Assembly (NCBI RefSeq): GCF_014069575.1
Contig: NZ_CP059675.1
Location: 1 to 64,000, forward strand
DNA: 64,000 nt
Direction: 5' to 3'
DNA from: Schaalia sp. JY-X169
GTDB lineage: Bacteria > Actinomycetota > Actinomycetes > Actinomycetales > Actinomycetaceae
Below the pieces are notes generated by a model. It worked only from the letters and a program-made list of their open reading frames with translations, had not been told where the DNA came from and did not search any database. The translations under genes and the position numbers were made by a program. Position 1 is the stretch's first letter; each line of letters begins with the position of its first letter. This document shows positions 1-11,278 of the stretch, piece by piece.

Positions 1-83
1 GAGATCTTGTTACCGACCACCCATAATTGATAACGCTGATGCCAAGTTTCCGCTAAATAACAACGGTGTAAGACGTGCCCATA

Positions 84-104
84 CTTTCCACAATTTTTTC
101 CACA
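84..104 (+). promoter_or_regulatory. Two DnaA-box-like 9-mers upstream of dnaA
   Basis: Two same-orientation 9-mers, CTTTCCACA (84-92) and TTTTCCACA (96-104), differ from the DnaA box TTATCCACA at two and one positions. They lie about 110 bp before the dnaA start in an AT-rich stretch. Such sites upstream of dnaA usually serve autoregulation or belong to the origin; that role here is inferred. Confidence 0.5.
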
Positions 105-209
105 ATCGTCAATTCTGCGACATCCAGATAGGCTAAGGGCCGAGCCAGGCTGAGACCTGGTGTTCAAAATCACCATCAACAAGCGCTGAATTACAGGAAG
201 GCACCATCC

Positions 210-1643
210 ATGGAGGGCTCCTCACTCACATCCGCCTGGGACCACGTAGTCACCCAGGTCAACCCGGATGAACTAGGGCCAGCCCACGCCGCGTTTCTCC
301 AGATGGTGAAGCCCCTCGGAGACATTGAAGGGACGATTCTCCTCGCTGTTCCAAACGATTTCACCAAGTCCTACATCGAGAACAGGATGTCTTCGCGCCT
401 CACTGAGGCCCTAACACAAACACTTGGTAAACCAGTTCGTATCGCCGTCACCGTCGACCCTTCCCTGGAGGCAACGCCTGAGAGAGAAGAGCAACCTGAC
501 GTTTGGTCACATTCAGAGTTCGAGAGAATGGATCTGACGTCCCAGGAATCAAATACTCCCGGTCCCGAGGCAACGCGGCGTCAACTTCTCAATATGCCGA
601 CCCAGAGAATTGCTCTGAATCCGAAGTATCTTTTCGATACATTTGTTATTGGCAGCTCAAACCGCTTCGCACACGCCGCTGCCCTCGCCGTTGCAGAGGC
701 CCCTGGACGTGCTTACAACCCACTGTTCATCTACGGTGATTCCGGATTGGGAAAGACCCATCTTCTCCACGCGATCGGTCACTACGCACTTTCCCTCTAC
801 CCACACCTGAAAGTCACCTACGTCAACTCCGAAGAGTTCCTCAACGATTTCATTAGTGCCATCGGCGAGGGCGGAAGAGATGCGTTTAAGAAGAGATATC
901 GCCAAAGCGACATTCTTCTTATCGACGACATACAGTTCATTCAAGGCAAGAAGGAGACCGTGGAAGAGTTCTTCCACACCTTCAATGCGCTCAATGATGC
1001 CGGTAAGCAAATCGTCATAACTTCCGATCTTCCCCCGAAGGAGTTAGGCGGCTTTGAGGATCGCCTTCGCTCACGCTTCGCCTCGGGACTGACAACAGAC
1101 GTTCAGCCACCTGACCTAGAGACCCGCATTGCAATCCTTCAAATGAAAGCAGCTGCAGAACACATCACGGTCCGCTCAGAGGTCCTGGAATACATTGCTT
1201 CGCGCATCTCCGCCAATATTCGTGAACTTGAGGGCTCGCTGCTGCGAGTGACCGCGTTTGCAAACCTGACGCGCCAAGAGATCGACCTCCAGTTGGCCCA
1301 AATGGTTCTGAAAGACCTACTGTCGGACCCCGAGGACATCGAGATATCTTCGTCCCTCATCATGGGACAGACAGCGTCCTATTTCGGCGTCACCATAGAA
1401 CAACTCTGCGGCCCCGACCGTTCCAGACCGATGGTGGAAGCCCGGCAGATTGCAATGTACATCTGTCGCGAGCTAACGGATCTGTCCCTTCCAAAGATTG
1501 GTGAAGCTTTTGGCGGCCGGGACCACACCACAGTGATGCATGCAAACAAGAAGATCCAGGGACTAATGGCTGAACGCCGCGAAACTTACAACAATGTGAC
1601 TGAGATTACAAATAGGGTCAAGAGGCAGGCTCGTGGCGCCTAG
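210..1643 (+). CDS. dnaA: Chromosomal replication initiator DnaA
   Basis: DnaA is the AAA+ ATPase that binds DnaA boxes at oriC, melts the origin and recruits the replicative helicase. The 477-residue product has the four-domain layout: N-terminal domain I (about 1-90), a short linker rich in Glu, Pro and Thr, an AAA+ core with Walker A GDSGLGKT (176-183) and Walker B LLIDD (236-240), and a C-terminal DNA-binding domain with the signature GGRDHTTV near 435. The linker is short for an actinobacterium. The ATG start follows GGAAGG at a suitable distance. It is the first gene of the standard dnaA-dnaN-recF order. Confidence 0.98.
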   Translation: MEGSSLTSAWDHVVTQVNPDELGPAHAAFLQMVKPLGDIEGTILLAVPNDFTKSYIENRMSSRLTEALTQTLGKPVRIAVTVDPSLEATPEREEQPDVWSHSEFERMDLTSQESNTPGPEATRRQLLNMPTQRIALNPKYLFDTFVIGSSNRFAHAAALAVAEAPGRAYNPLFIYGDSGLGKTHLLHAIGHYALSLYPHLKVTYVNSEEFLNDFISAIGEGGRDAFKKRYRQSDILLIDDIQFIQGKKETVEEFFHTFNALNDAGKQIVITSDLPPKELGGFEDRLRSRFASGLTTDVQPPDLETRIAILQMKAAAEHITVRSEVLEYIASRISANIRELEGSLLRVTAFANLTRQEIDLQLAQMVLKDLLSDPEDIEISSSLIMGQTASYFGVTIEQLCGPDRSRPMVEARQIAMYICRELTDLSLPKIGEAFGGRDHTTVMHANKKIQGLMAERRETYNNVTEITNRVKRQARGA

Positions 1644-2080
1644 TTGGAGCTTCCGCTCCACAGGGAATCCTCTCCCAATTCACATCTTTCACTCATGTAG
1701 TTCCAAGTCTCGGCCAACGAAACTCACCTGCCTGTGTATACCTGGGGCTGCCTCTCCTGATAACTACAATTTTCAGTGCATAACTATCGCCGTTCTGGTG
1801 ATAGATGGATGACAACAGATTTGTAATTCACACCCGCCCGTCTATCTCCACTGGTTTGTCAACAATCTTTCAACAGCTAGTTTTGTTGCACAGTGTGCCA
1901 GAAGCGGTGATTTCCACAGTTTGCACAGGTGCTACTACTACTACCAATTCAATTAATGAAAGATCTAACTAGGCCCGCAGTTGGGATTATTGGTTGTTTC
2001 TTGAGGCCCACCAAACCCGCGTCAGTTGCGGGTACAGTTAAGTTCCGCGCCACTAACCAGCGCTAGCAAATGGAGGAAAT
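1644..2080. other. dnaA-dnaN intergenic region, candidate oriC
   Basis: This 437-bp gap holds no convincing gene. It contains several degenerate DnaA-box-like 9-mers: TAATTCACA (1824-1832), TGTTGCACA (1884-1892), ATTTCCACA (1910-1918), GTTTGCACA (1919-1927), and a reverse-strand site at 1733-1741 (TGTGTATAC). An AT-rich tract follows near 1950-1975. Actinobacterial origins commonly lie between dnaA and dnaN, so this is the best oriC candidate, though no perfect TTATCCACA was seen. A 6-bp hairpin (TGGAGC/GCTCCA, 1645-1660) without a T tract directly follows dnaA. Confidence 0.55.
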
Positions 2081-3217
2081 GTGAAGTTCAGACTCTCCCG
2101 TGATGTATTTTCGGATGCCGTTCAGTGGACTTCTCGTGCTGTGCAACAAAGACCTACAATTCCCATCCTCTCTGCGGTGAGGATTACCGCCCGTGAAAAT
2201 GAAGTTGAGTTTTCGACGTTTGACTACGAAGTATCCGCGAGGTCAAAAGTAGAGGCCGTGGTTACAGAGGCCGGTGAAGCTCTTGTATCCGGCAGATTGA
2301 TAACAGAGATAGCTAAGGCGCTACCTAACCAAGATGTCGTGCTAACTCTCAATGACAACCACGTCGATGTGGAGTGCGGACGTGCGAAGTTTGCCCTGCA
2401 GGTGATGCCGATAGAAGACTATCCGGATTTGCCCACACTCCCGACGCTCGCAGGGAAGGTTGACGGGCAAGCCTTTTCCCAGGCAGTCTCCCAAGTTGCG
2501 ATCGCCACATCCAAGGACGACACACTACCGCTGCTTACCGGTGTCAGAGTTGAGATTGATGGATCGCGCATCACCTTGCTTGCCACAGACAGGTACAGGT
2601 TGGCTCTGCGGGAACTGGAATGGAATCCTGAAAGCCCATCATTTTCAACGGAATTTCTCGTCAAGGCGCGAGTATTGAACGACGTCGCTCGAAACCTCGG
2701 TGGCGGGGGAGCAGTTGATGTTTCTCTGACCCAAGGAGGCGCAACTGAGAGAGCAGCCATAATCGGATTTAGTGCTGGTGAACGACAGGCGACCTCGTCG
2801 CTCATGGATGGGGACTACCCACCCGTAAGGAAGTTGTTTCCGGAAGTGACTCCGATGGAGTATGTGTGTGCAAGACAGGAGCTCCTCGAAGCAGTAAAGC
2901 GCGTCTCCCTGGTTGTTGAACGTAAGACTCCGGTTCGTCTCGTGTTCGAGGACGGTGCGCTAACGCTGGACGCCGGGGCTGGAGAGTCGGCGCAGGCTCA
3001 GGAAGCAGTTCCGCTGGTTGCAGCTGGTGACCCTTTGCGGACTGCATTCAACCCCGAATACTTGCGCGATGGTTTGGCCTCTCTCGACACAGAGTTCGTT
3101 CGTTTTGGATTCACCGACGCTAACAAGGCAGCTGTAATGATGGGCCAGCCCGAAGAGAATGGCGAGGGTGATTCGATGTTCAAGTATTTGCTCATGCCGA
3201 TTCGTTTTGGTGCGTAG
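2081..3217 (+). CDS. dnaN: DNA polymerase III sliding clamp (beta subunit)
   Basis: DnaN forms the ring-shaped beta clamp that tethers DNA polymerase III and other enzymes to DNA. The 378-residue product has normal length and shows the three repeated clamp folds, beginning MKFRLSRDVF and ending LLMPIRF, close to the family's usual C-terminal MPMRL-type tail. The GTG start at 2081 has a clear GGAGG at 2072-2076. A 20-nt gap separates it from recF, consistent with co-transcription. Confidence 0.97.
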   Translation: MKFRLSRDVFSDAVQWTSRAVQQRPTIPILSAVRITARENEVEFSTFDYEVSARSKVEAVVTEAGEALVSGRLITEIAKALPNQDVVLTLNDNHVDVECGRAKFALQVMPIEDYPDLPTLPTLAGKVDGQAFSQAVSQVAIATSKDDTLPLLTGVRVEIDGSRITLLATDRYRLALRELEWNPESPSFSTEFLVKARVLNDVARNLGGGGAVDVSLTQGGATERAAIIGFSAGERQATSSLMDGDYPPVRKLFPEVTPMEYVCARQELLEAVKRVSLVVERKTPVRLVFEDGALTLDAGAGESAQAQEAVPLVAAGDPLRTAFNPEYLRDGLASLDTEFVRFGFTDANKAAVMMGQPEENGEGDSMFKYLLMPIRFGA

Positions 3218-3237
3218 GAAGGTCAGTTGCATACGCG

Positions 3238-4464
3238 GTGTACGTCTCTCATCTAGCTCTCAATGACTTTCGTTCCTATCGGGAACAGGTCGTAGAACTG
3301 GCGCCGGGTATCGTTGTTTTTCAGGGGCAGAACGGGCGCGGAAAGACCAACCTGGTTGAGGCGATTGCCTACCTGTCGACATTTTCTTCACACAGGGTTT
3401 CGTCCTCGTCCAATTTGGTGAGGGTCGACAGGGACGGCGAAAAGCAACCCGGCGGTGCGGTAGTTCGGGTTCGGGTTCAAGAAGAGAATCGCAGCGTGCT
3501 CCTTGAACTTGAAATTGCGCGAGGACGTGCGAATAGGGCGCGTCTAAATAGGGCTAACGTTGCTCCCCGGGAGATCTTGGGGAAGCTCCGAACTGTTGTT
3601 TTTGCTCCGGAAGACCTCGAACTATTGCGGGGTGACCCGGCTGTGCGACGGCGGTTCCTGGATGAGATCATCACCAAATTGCGACCCCATTTCTTAGGGG
3701 TTCGTCAAGATTTTGAGCGTGTGCTACGCCAGCGCGGCGCAGTCTTGAAGCAGTTTGGGCGTTCGGGATATCCGCTTTCTCCAGAAGATGAAGGGGTTCT
3801 GGAGGTCTGGGACCGGCAGTTGGCCGGTCTTTCAGCACAAATAGTTGTGAACAGGTTGGCTGTTGTCCAAGCACTGCAACCTCTGGTGGCAAATTCATAC
3901 CGGCAGATAACGGATGGCGATCGGTTAGCGGACGTTCAGTATCGAACTCACCTTCGGACGGAACAAGCCGCTGATTCACCGCTCACCTACGGTAGCTTGA
4001 AAGTTGTGGAGGGCAGGATAGAGGGGAACGCCGACGAACAAGTTGCAGAACTTACGCTGCGGTACCGGGAGCGTTTGGCTGAGATACGTAGTGATGAACT
4101 GAGACGGGGGATCAACCTTGAAGGTGCGCACCGCGATGATCTTGCAATCACTCTGGATGGGCTTCCAGTTCGCGGATTTGCTAGCCACGGCGAGATTTGG
4201 TCCTCGGCTTTGATGCTCCGACTGGCGGAGTTGGAACTCCTCCGTTTGGATGGGGACTATCCGGTTTTGATCCTTGATGATGTGTTTGCGGAACTTGACG
4301 TGAGCCGCCGACAGGGTCTGCTCTCACAGATGAAGCAGGTAGAGCAGGTTTTGGTCACCGTTGCAGTGGAGGCAGATGTTCCCCAGGAGCTGCACGCGCA
4401 GAGAATCAGTATTTCGCGCAGTGGGGATGGCACCAGTCAGGTTGAGGTGCTTGTAGATGAGTGA
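3238..4464 (+). CDS. recF: DNA replication and repair protein RecF
   Basis: RecF is an SMC-like ATPase that helps load RecA at gaps in replicating DNA. Visible motifs are Walker A GQNGRGKT (residues 30-37), the family block around LRGDPAVRRRFLDE, and a Walker B/D-loop LILDDVFAELD near the C terminus. Its 408 residues are normal for actinobacteria. The GTG start at 3238 directly precedes YVSHLALNDFRSY, the conserved beginning. The stop overlaps the next start by 8 nt, so the two are probably translationally coupled. Confidence 0.97.
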   Translation: MYVSHLALNDFRSYREQVVELAPGIVVFQGQNGRGKTNLVEAIAYLSTFSSHRVSSSSNLVRVDRDGEKQPGGAVVRVRVQEENRSVLLELEIARGRANRARLNRANVAPREILGKLRTVVFAPEDLELLRGDPAVRRRFLDEIITKLRPHFLGVRQDFERVLRQRGAVLKQFGRSGYPLSPEDEGVLEVWDRQLAGLSAQIVVNRLAVVQALQPLVANSYRQITDGDRLADVQYRTHLRTEQAADSPLTYGSLKVVEGRIEGNADEQVAELTLRYRERLAEIRSDELRRGINLEGAHRDDLAITLDGLPVRGFASHGEIWSSALMLRLAELELLRLDGDYPVLILDDVFAELDVSRRQGLLSQMKQVEQVLVTVAVEADVPQELHAQRISISRSGDGTSQVEVLVDE

Positions 4465-5116
4465 AGACCGGGACAGAGAGCGCCGTTCTGAGACGGCTAG
4501 AGCCTTCTATAGGCGCTATCGCGCACAAACGTTCCAAAGTGGCCAGTTCACGACGCCGTCGTCAGGGAACACGAGTGGAGTTGCAGGCTTCGGTTTGCCA
4601 AAGAAGGGCAGCACAACAGGCGACGGGGCGGGAGCTAACAGGCCGGGTGAAGAAGCCACAGACAAGGGAGATTTGCCCCGAATTACAGACCAACTTGAGA
4701 CAGGCTGGACTGCTCCCCCGGGAACATACAGATCAAAAAATGGTACGGGTCGGTCCCGGTGGGACCCAGCTGCGCTGGGAGACGTACTTGGAATTGAAGT
4801 AGCGAAGAGAGGTTGGGATCGAACGCTGTCAGTCGCCTCAGTTACTGGTGACTGGGAACAGATCGTTGGTCCACAGGTTGCGCAACACTGTCCGATAGAG
4901 AGTTTCGAGGGCGGTACGCTTATCGCCCGGGCCGATTCAACAGCGTGGGCTCAACAGTTGCAGATCCTTCTCCCACATATCCACAGACGGATAGATGAGC
5001 GAGTCGGACCGGGCATTGTGGAAAAGGTGATTGTTCGAGCGCCACAAGCCCCGTCATGGGTAAAGGGCAAGAGGACTTTTCGTGGGGGTCGGGGTCCTAG
5101 GGACACCTACGGCTAG
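4457..5116 (+). CDS. dciA: DciA-like protein (DUF721), putative helicase-loading partner
   Basis: The C-terminal half, from about residue 105, contains the DUF721/DciA core (GDWEQIVGPQVAQHCPIESFEGGTL is only part of it). DciA proteins act with the DnaB helicase where DnaC is absent; that role is family knowledge. The first 100 residues are polar and probably disordered, with a basic RRYRAQ segment at 19-24. The position between recF and gyrB, with an 8-nt overlap with recF, is the standard actinobacterial place for this family. The ATG at 4457 lies inside the recF end. Confidence 0.88.
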   Translation: MSEDRDRERRSETARAFYRRYRAQTFQSGQFTTPSSGNTSGVAGFGLPKKGSTTGDGAGANRPGEEATDKGDLPRITDQLETGWTAPPGTYRSKNGTGRSRWDPAALGDVLGIEVAKRGWDRTLSVASVTGDWEQIVGPQVAQHCPIESFEGGTLIARADSTAWAQQLQILLPHIHRRIDERVGPGIVEKVIVRAPQAPSWVKGKRTFRGGRGPRDTYG

Positions 5117-5460
5117 GCGCTTGGCAAACCCACCACGGGATGTCCTAAATATTTGCCAACTTCATGACTGGGGTTGTTTCACGTACGAGGACGGCGATCA
5201 ACCCCCTCCCTCGTGGGGGATACCACGGCACAGACATTGGGTGCTGCACGCGCGAAATTGATAGGATTAGGACAGGTTGTAGCCTGGCCTCCGCAACGCG
5301 GAAAACGGCTTGGGCTACACGTCAGAAGACAGGTAACGACAACGCTCTCAACTTCCGGTGAATGTGCGGTGCAAAAGGACCGCTGCAGGATTGAGGGTTC
5401 AACAGGACTGACCTCTAGGTCAAACGATGCGCCTCAAGACGCAGGTAAGGGGAGTAGTAA
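5117..5460. other. Intergenic region before gyrB, no gene recognised
   Basis: The 344-bp gap has short open frames, but none has a credible start or recognisable protein. It contains a G/C hairpin (CCCCC near 5202, GGGGG near 5216) without a T tract, and one copy of CGAGGACG (5186-5193), a word frequent throughout the window. It probably holds the gyrB promoter and a leader; no promoter could be assigned with confidence. Confidence 0.5.
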
Positions 5461-7539
<2,079 letters not shown>

Positions 7540-7559
7540 CGGGACAAGAGGAACGACAA

Positions 7560-10292
7560 GTGACTGACAAGACCCCAGAAGACAACACTGACAACAGTGG
7601 CGCGGACAATCCCAACACCGGTGGTGAAGACGTGAACACCGAGGATTTTGAGCCCTCAGAGATTGCTGACGCGGTAGCAGATGCCACCGAGGACGCCCTC
7701 GAACAAGTCCGTGTTGATGACACTGTTGTACCCGCCGACCCTGATGGGGAGGAGACGCACGGGCGAATTGACCCGGTCGATCTTGAGAACGAGATGCAGC
7801 GGTCCTACTTGGACTATGCAATGTCCGTAATCGTTGGGCGTGCACTGCCAGACGTCAGAGATGGGCTGAAGCCCGTCCACCGTCGCATCATCTACACCAT
7901 GTTCGATGGCGGCTACCGACCCAATGCTGGCTTCTACAAGTGCATGCGTGTTGTCGGTGACGTGATGTCGCACTACCACCCGCATGGTGACGCTTCCGTG
8001 TACGACGCCTTGGCGCGCATGGTCCAGCCCTGGTCGATGCGTTATCCGCTGGTGCTTGGGCAGGGCAACTTCGGTTCTCCTGGCAACCTCGGACCGGCAG
8101 CTCCCAGGTACACGGAGTGCAAGATGGCGCCACTTTCAATGGAGCTTGTGCGTGACATAGATGAGAACACGGTTGATTTCCAAGACAACTACGACGGACG
8201 CAACCAGGAGCCTGTGGTTCTTCCTGCCCGATACCCAAACCTTTTGGTCAACGGATCTGAAGGCATCGCAGTCGGCATGGCGACCCGTATTCCTCCCCAC
8301 AACTTGCGGGAGGTAATCAGTGGTGTGCAGTGGTATCTGAGCAATCCGGAAGCGACACGCGAGGAACTACTTGAAGCTCTCCTTGTAAGAATTAAGGGCC
8401 CAGACTTCCCATCGCGGGCGACAATCCTGGGACACAAGGGTATTGAGGACGCATATAGAACTGGACGCGGCTCCATTGTTCAGCGCGCCATTGTCGATGT
8501 TGAAGAGATCCACAACCGCACCTGCCTGGTCATCAAGGCGTTGCCATATCAGGTCAATCCGGACACGCTGTCCGCCAAGATTGCCGATTTGACGCGCAGC
8601 GGTGAGATCCAGGGAATTTCTGACATTCGTGATGAGACCTCTGGACACAATGGTCAGCGGTTGATCATTGTGCTCAAGAGGGATGCGATTCCAACTGTTG
8701 TCCTCAACAACCTCTATAAGAGGACTTCCCTTCAAGAGTCCTTCCCCGCCAACATGTTGGCGCTGGTTGACGGGGTGCCAAGGACCCTGTCGATTGATGG
8801 CTTTGTCCACTACTGGGTCAAGCACCAGATTGACGTCATCGTGCGCCGCACGCAGTTCCGACTGGCGAAGGCTAGGGAGCGCCTGCATATTCTTCAGGCC
8901 TACCTGAAAGCACTCGACCTTCTTGACGAAGTCATCGCCCTCATTCGTCGTAGCCCCACAGTGGAGCAGGCGCGTCAGGGTTTGATGACGCTGCTTCAGG
9001 TTGATCAAGTTCAGGCTGACGCGATCCTCTCGCTTCAGCTGCGTCGCTTGGCAGCCATGGAGCGGCAGAAGATTCTTGATGAGCATGCTGAAATCACCGC
9101 ACGTGTTGAAGAGCTACAGGGAATTCTCAACAGTCCTGCGCGGCAAAGGGAGATTATCAGCGAGGAAGTTGCTGAAATTGATGAGAAGTTCGGCGACGAC
9201 AGAGTAACCAAGATCGTCCCCTATGGACCAGAGATTTCCATTGAGGCTCTGGTTCCCCAGGAGGACGTCGTCGTAACCATCAGCCGTGAGGGCTTCGCGA
9301 AGCGGACCAGACTGGACCAGTACAGGGCCCAGAAGCGTGGGGGCAAGGGCGTACGTGGCACGTCTTTGCGCACAGATGATGAGATCGCGCAGTTCTTCGT
9401 CACCAACACTCACGACTGGTTGCTCTTCTTCACAAATAAGGGCCAGGTCTACCGGGTCAAGGCCTACGAGTTGCCCGAGGGCGGTAGGGACGCGAAAGGT
9501 CAGCATGTCGCCAACCAGTTGGCGTTCCGACCGGGTGAGACGATCGCGCAAGTCATGGCAATCACCACCTACGACGATGCGGAGTACCTGGTGCTCGCGA
9601 CCCGTGACGGGTTGGTGAAGAAGACCGCGTTGTCCGCGTACAACTCACCTCGGTCAGCCGGCGTTATCGCGATTAACCTCCGTGAGGACGAGGACGGAAA
9701 CTCTGACGAGTTGGTTTCGGCCCGCATCGCTAACTCGGATGATGACCTCATGTTAGTTACACGAAAAGGCATGTCGTTACGCTTCGAGGCGTCCGATGAA
9801 GCCTTGCGGCCGACAGGCCGCACGACCTCGGGTGTCCGTGGTATCAAACTCCGTAGCGGCGATGAGCTACTGACGATGGAAGTTGTTGTTGACGATGCTG
9901 ACTTCGTGGTGGTGACCGAGGGCGGATACGCCAAGCGGACTCCGCTTTCTGAGTACCGGGTGCAGGGCCGCGGCGGACTGGGAATCAAGGTTGCCAACGT
10001 TCGAGAAGACCGCGGCGCACTTGTGGGGGCCTTGGTTACGTCAGGTGACGAAGAGCTCTTGGCGATCAGCGAGGGCGGCAAGATCGTGAGAGTCAACGTT
10101 TCGGACGTCCGTCCGACAGGTAGAACCACGGCCGGGGTGATCCTTGCGCGTCCAGACGAGGACGACCGCTTAATCGCAGTAACTCGAAACACTGAGTCGC
10201 AGGTGGATGATGAAGCGCCTCAGGTAGAGTCAGACCAGGCTGTAGAAGACCAGGGAGACACAGTTAGCGGTGAGGAGAACGCAGATGACTGA
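7560..10292 (+). CDS. gyrA: DNA gyrase subunit A with acidic N-terminal extension
   Basis: GyrA cuts and rejoins DNA through an active-site tyrosine, here Tyr184 in APRYTEC. The quinolone-determining region reads HGDASVYD (142-149): the residue equivalent to E. coli Ser83 is Ala145 and the Asp87 equivalent is Asp149. The C-terminal half contains repeated GyrA-box blades, including QKRGGKGV. The protein carries about 62 extra N-terminal residues relative to E. coli, strongly acidic and low-complexity, and an acidic C-terminal tail. GTG 7560 has AAGAGGAA at suitable distance and no better internal start was seen, so the extension is probably real. Confidence 0.97.
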   Translation: MTDKTPEDNTDNSGADNPNTGGEDVNTEDFEPSEIADAVADATEDALEQVRVDDTVVPADPDGEETHGRIDPVDLENEMQRSYLDYAMSVIVGRALPDVRDGLKPVHRRIIYTMFDGGYRPNAGFYKCMRVVGDVMSHYHPHGDASVYDALARMVQPWSMRYPLVLGQGNFGSPGNLGPAAPRYTECKMAPLSMELVRDIDENTVDFQDNYDGRNQEPVVLPARYPNLLVNGSEGIAVGMATRIPPHNLREVISGVQWYLSNPEATREELLEALLVRIKGPDFPSRATILGHKGIEDAYRTGRGSIVQRAIVDVEEIHNRTCLVIKALPYQVNPDTLSAKIADLTRSGEIQGISDIRDETSGHNGQRLIIVLKRDAIPTVVLNNLYKRTSLQESFPANMLALVDGVPRTLSIDGFVHYWVKHQIDVIVRRTQFRLAKARERLHILQAYLKALDLLDEVIALIRRSPTVEQARQGLMTLLQVDQVQADAILSLQLRRLAAMERQKILDEHAEITARVEELQGILNSPARQREIISEEVAEIDEKFGDDRVTKIVPYGPEISIEALVPQEDVVVTISREGFAKRTRLDQYRAQKRGGKGVRGTSLRTDDEIAQFFVTNTHDWLLFFTNKGQVYRVKAYELPEGGRDAKGQHVANQLAFRPGETIAQVMAITTYDDAEYLVLATRDGLVKKTALSAYNSPRSAGVIAINLREDEDGNSDELVSARIANSDDDLMLVTRKGMSLRFEASDEALRPTGRTTSGVRGIKLRSGDELLTMEVVVDDADFVVVTEGGYAKRTPLSEYRVQGRGGLGIKVANVREDRGALVGALVTSGDEELLAISEGGKIVRVNVSDVRPTGRTTAGVILARPDEDDRLIAVTRNTESQVDDEAPQVESDQAVEDQGDTVSGEENADD

Positions 10293-10734
10293 GCAGGTTG
10301 AGGTTGACCAAGTAGTTGTTGCGGACTACGACGCCTACCAGAATGCTGAACCGGAGGCTGTGCATTACGTTGATGAGCCGCGCAGTGTTGAGCTAACGAT
10401 TGCCAAGATTGATCCCTGGTCAATTCTTAAGACTTCATTCTTGTTGTCGATCGCCCTCGGCATCGCAACTGTTGTGGGAGTCATTGTGGTGTGGTTCGTC
10501 CTCGACGGTATGAACGTATTTGGCACTGTTGAGGATTTCCTGATTGAGCTGGGTGCGGAGCGATTCCTCTCTCTTCTGGAGTTTGTACGTCTACCACGTG
10601 TTATCTCCTACGCAACCATCATCGGTGTTGGAAATATCGTCATCCTCACGGCAATTTCAACTCTGATTGCATTGCTCTACAACCTGATTGCAACTCTGGT
10701 TGGCGGTATCAAAGTGTCCCTGATGGATGAGTGA
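10285..10734 (+). CDS. DUF3566 membrane protein
   Basis: The 149-residue product matches DUF3566, an actinobacterial family found just after gyrA. It has a polar acidic N terminus (about 1-45), a first membrane helix near 50-75 ([21 protein letters not shown]) and a second near 110-140, with the family-like region VFGTVEDFL between them. ATG 10285 is preferred over GTG 10270 because GAGGAGAA lies 5 bp upstream of it. It overlaps the gyrA stop by 8 nt, so co-expression with gyrase is likely. No function is established. Confidence 0.88.
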   Translation: MTEQVEVDQVVVADYDAYQNAEPEAVHYVDEPRSVELTIAKIDPWSILKTSFLLSIALGIATVVGVIVVWFVLDGMNVFGTVEDFLIELGAERFLSLLEFVRLPRVISYATIIGVGNIVILTAISTLIALLYNLIATLVGGIKVSLMDE

Positions 10735-10825
10735 GTGCGAGGACGGTGAGCGGAATCGCACCTTCTGATGCCCGTTCTGGTTTGGAGTTTCGTGGTGACG
10801 GCAGGTAGTCTTTCTCATTGTTGAT

Positions 10826-10902
10826 GGGCCTATAGCTCAGTTGGTTAGAGCGCAGTCCTGATAAGACTGAGGTCGATGGTTCGAGTCCATCTAGGCCCAC
10901 CA
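10826..10902 (+). tRNA. tRNA-Ile (GAT anticodon)
   Basis: The acceptor GGGCCTA (10826-10832) pairs with TAGGCCC (10892-10898). The anticodon arm CAGTC-CT-GAT-AA-GACTG gives anticodon GAT, and the T arm holds TTCGAGT. The discriminator A is followed by an encoded CCA (10900-10902). Confidence 0.97.
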
Positions 10903-10925
10903 TCAACTAGGCCGGAAGGTGTGGG

Positions 10926-11039
10926 ATGAAGTTCGTTGGAAATGCAGTGCTTGCCACTGCGATTCTGGGAACCTTCGTTCTTGCAACTTCAATGGTTATA
11001 GATATGATGGACAACGATCGCTTCTGGCATCAGATCTAG
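10926..11039 (+). CDS. 37-residue single-pass membrane protein, DLW-39-like
   Basis: A short frame with ATG at 10926 and GGAAGGTG 5-12 bp upstream encodes 37 residues: a basic start (MKFVGN), one hydrophobic helix (about 7-25) and a short charged tail ending DRFWHQI. Size, position after gyrA and tRNA-Ile, and the tryptophan in the tail resemble the small actinobacterial DLW-39 family. Identification rests on context and layout only. It sits between two tRNA genes and could be co-transcribed with them. Confidence 0.6.
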   Translation: MKFVGNAVLATAILGTFVLATSMVIDMMDNDRFWHQI

Positions 11040-11105
11040 CCCATTTACGGGAACTAGTCGGAGGAAGCGGGATGACTGGGGTTTCGGCCTCGGAAATCCA
11101 ACGTA

Positions 11106-11178
11106 GGGGCCGTGGCGCAATTGGTAGCGCACCTGCTTTGCAAGCAGGGGGTTAGGGGTTCAAGTCCCCTCGGCTCCA
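11106..11178 (+). tRNA. tRNA-Ala (TGC anticodon)
   Basis: GGGGCCG (11106-11112) pairs with CGGCTCC (11171-11177), including the G3:U70 wobble that marks alanine tRNAs. The anticodon arm CCTGC-TT-TGC-AA-GCAGG gives TGC. CCA is not encoded: the discriminator A is followed by CT. Confidence 0.97.
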
Positions 11179-11278
11179 CTTTTTATGCTCCAAGCCATCG
11201 GCTCTGTATTTTGAAAGTCGATGCTGTACTTACCCCGGAAAAACCTCCGCGTTGGTGGGTGCATGTCCAGGGTATCAA

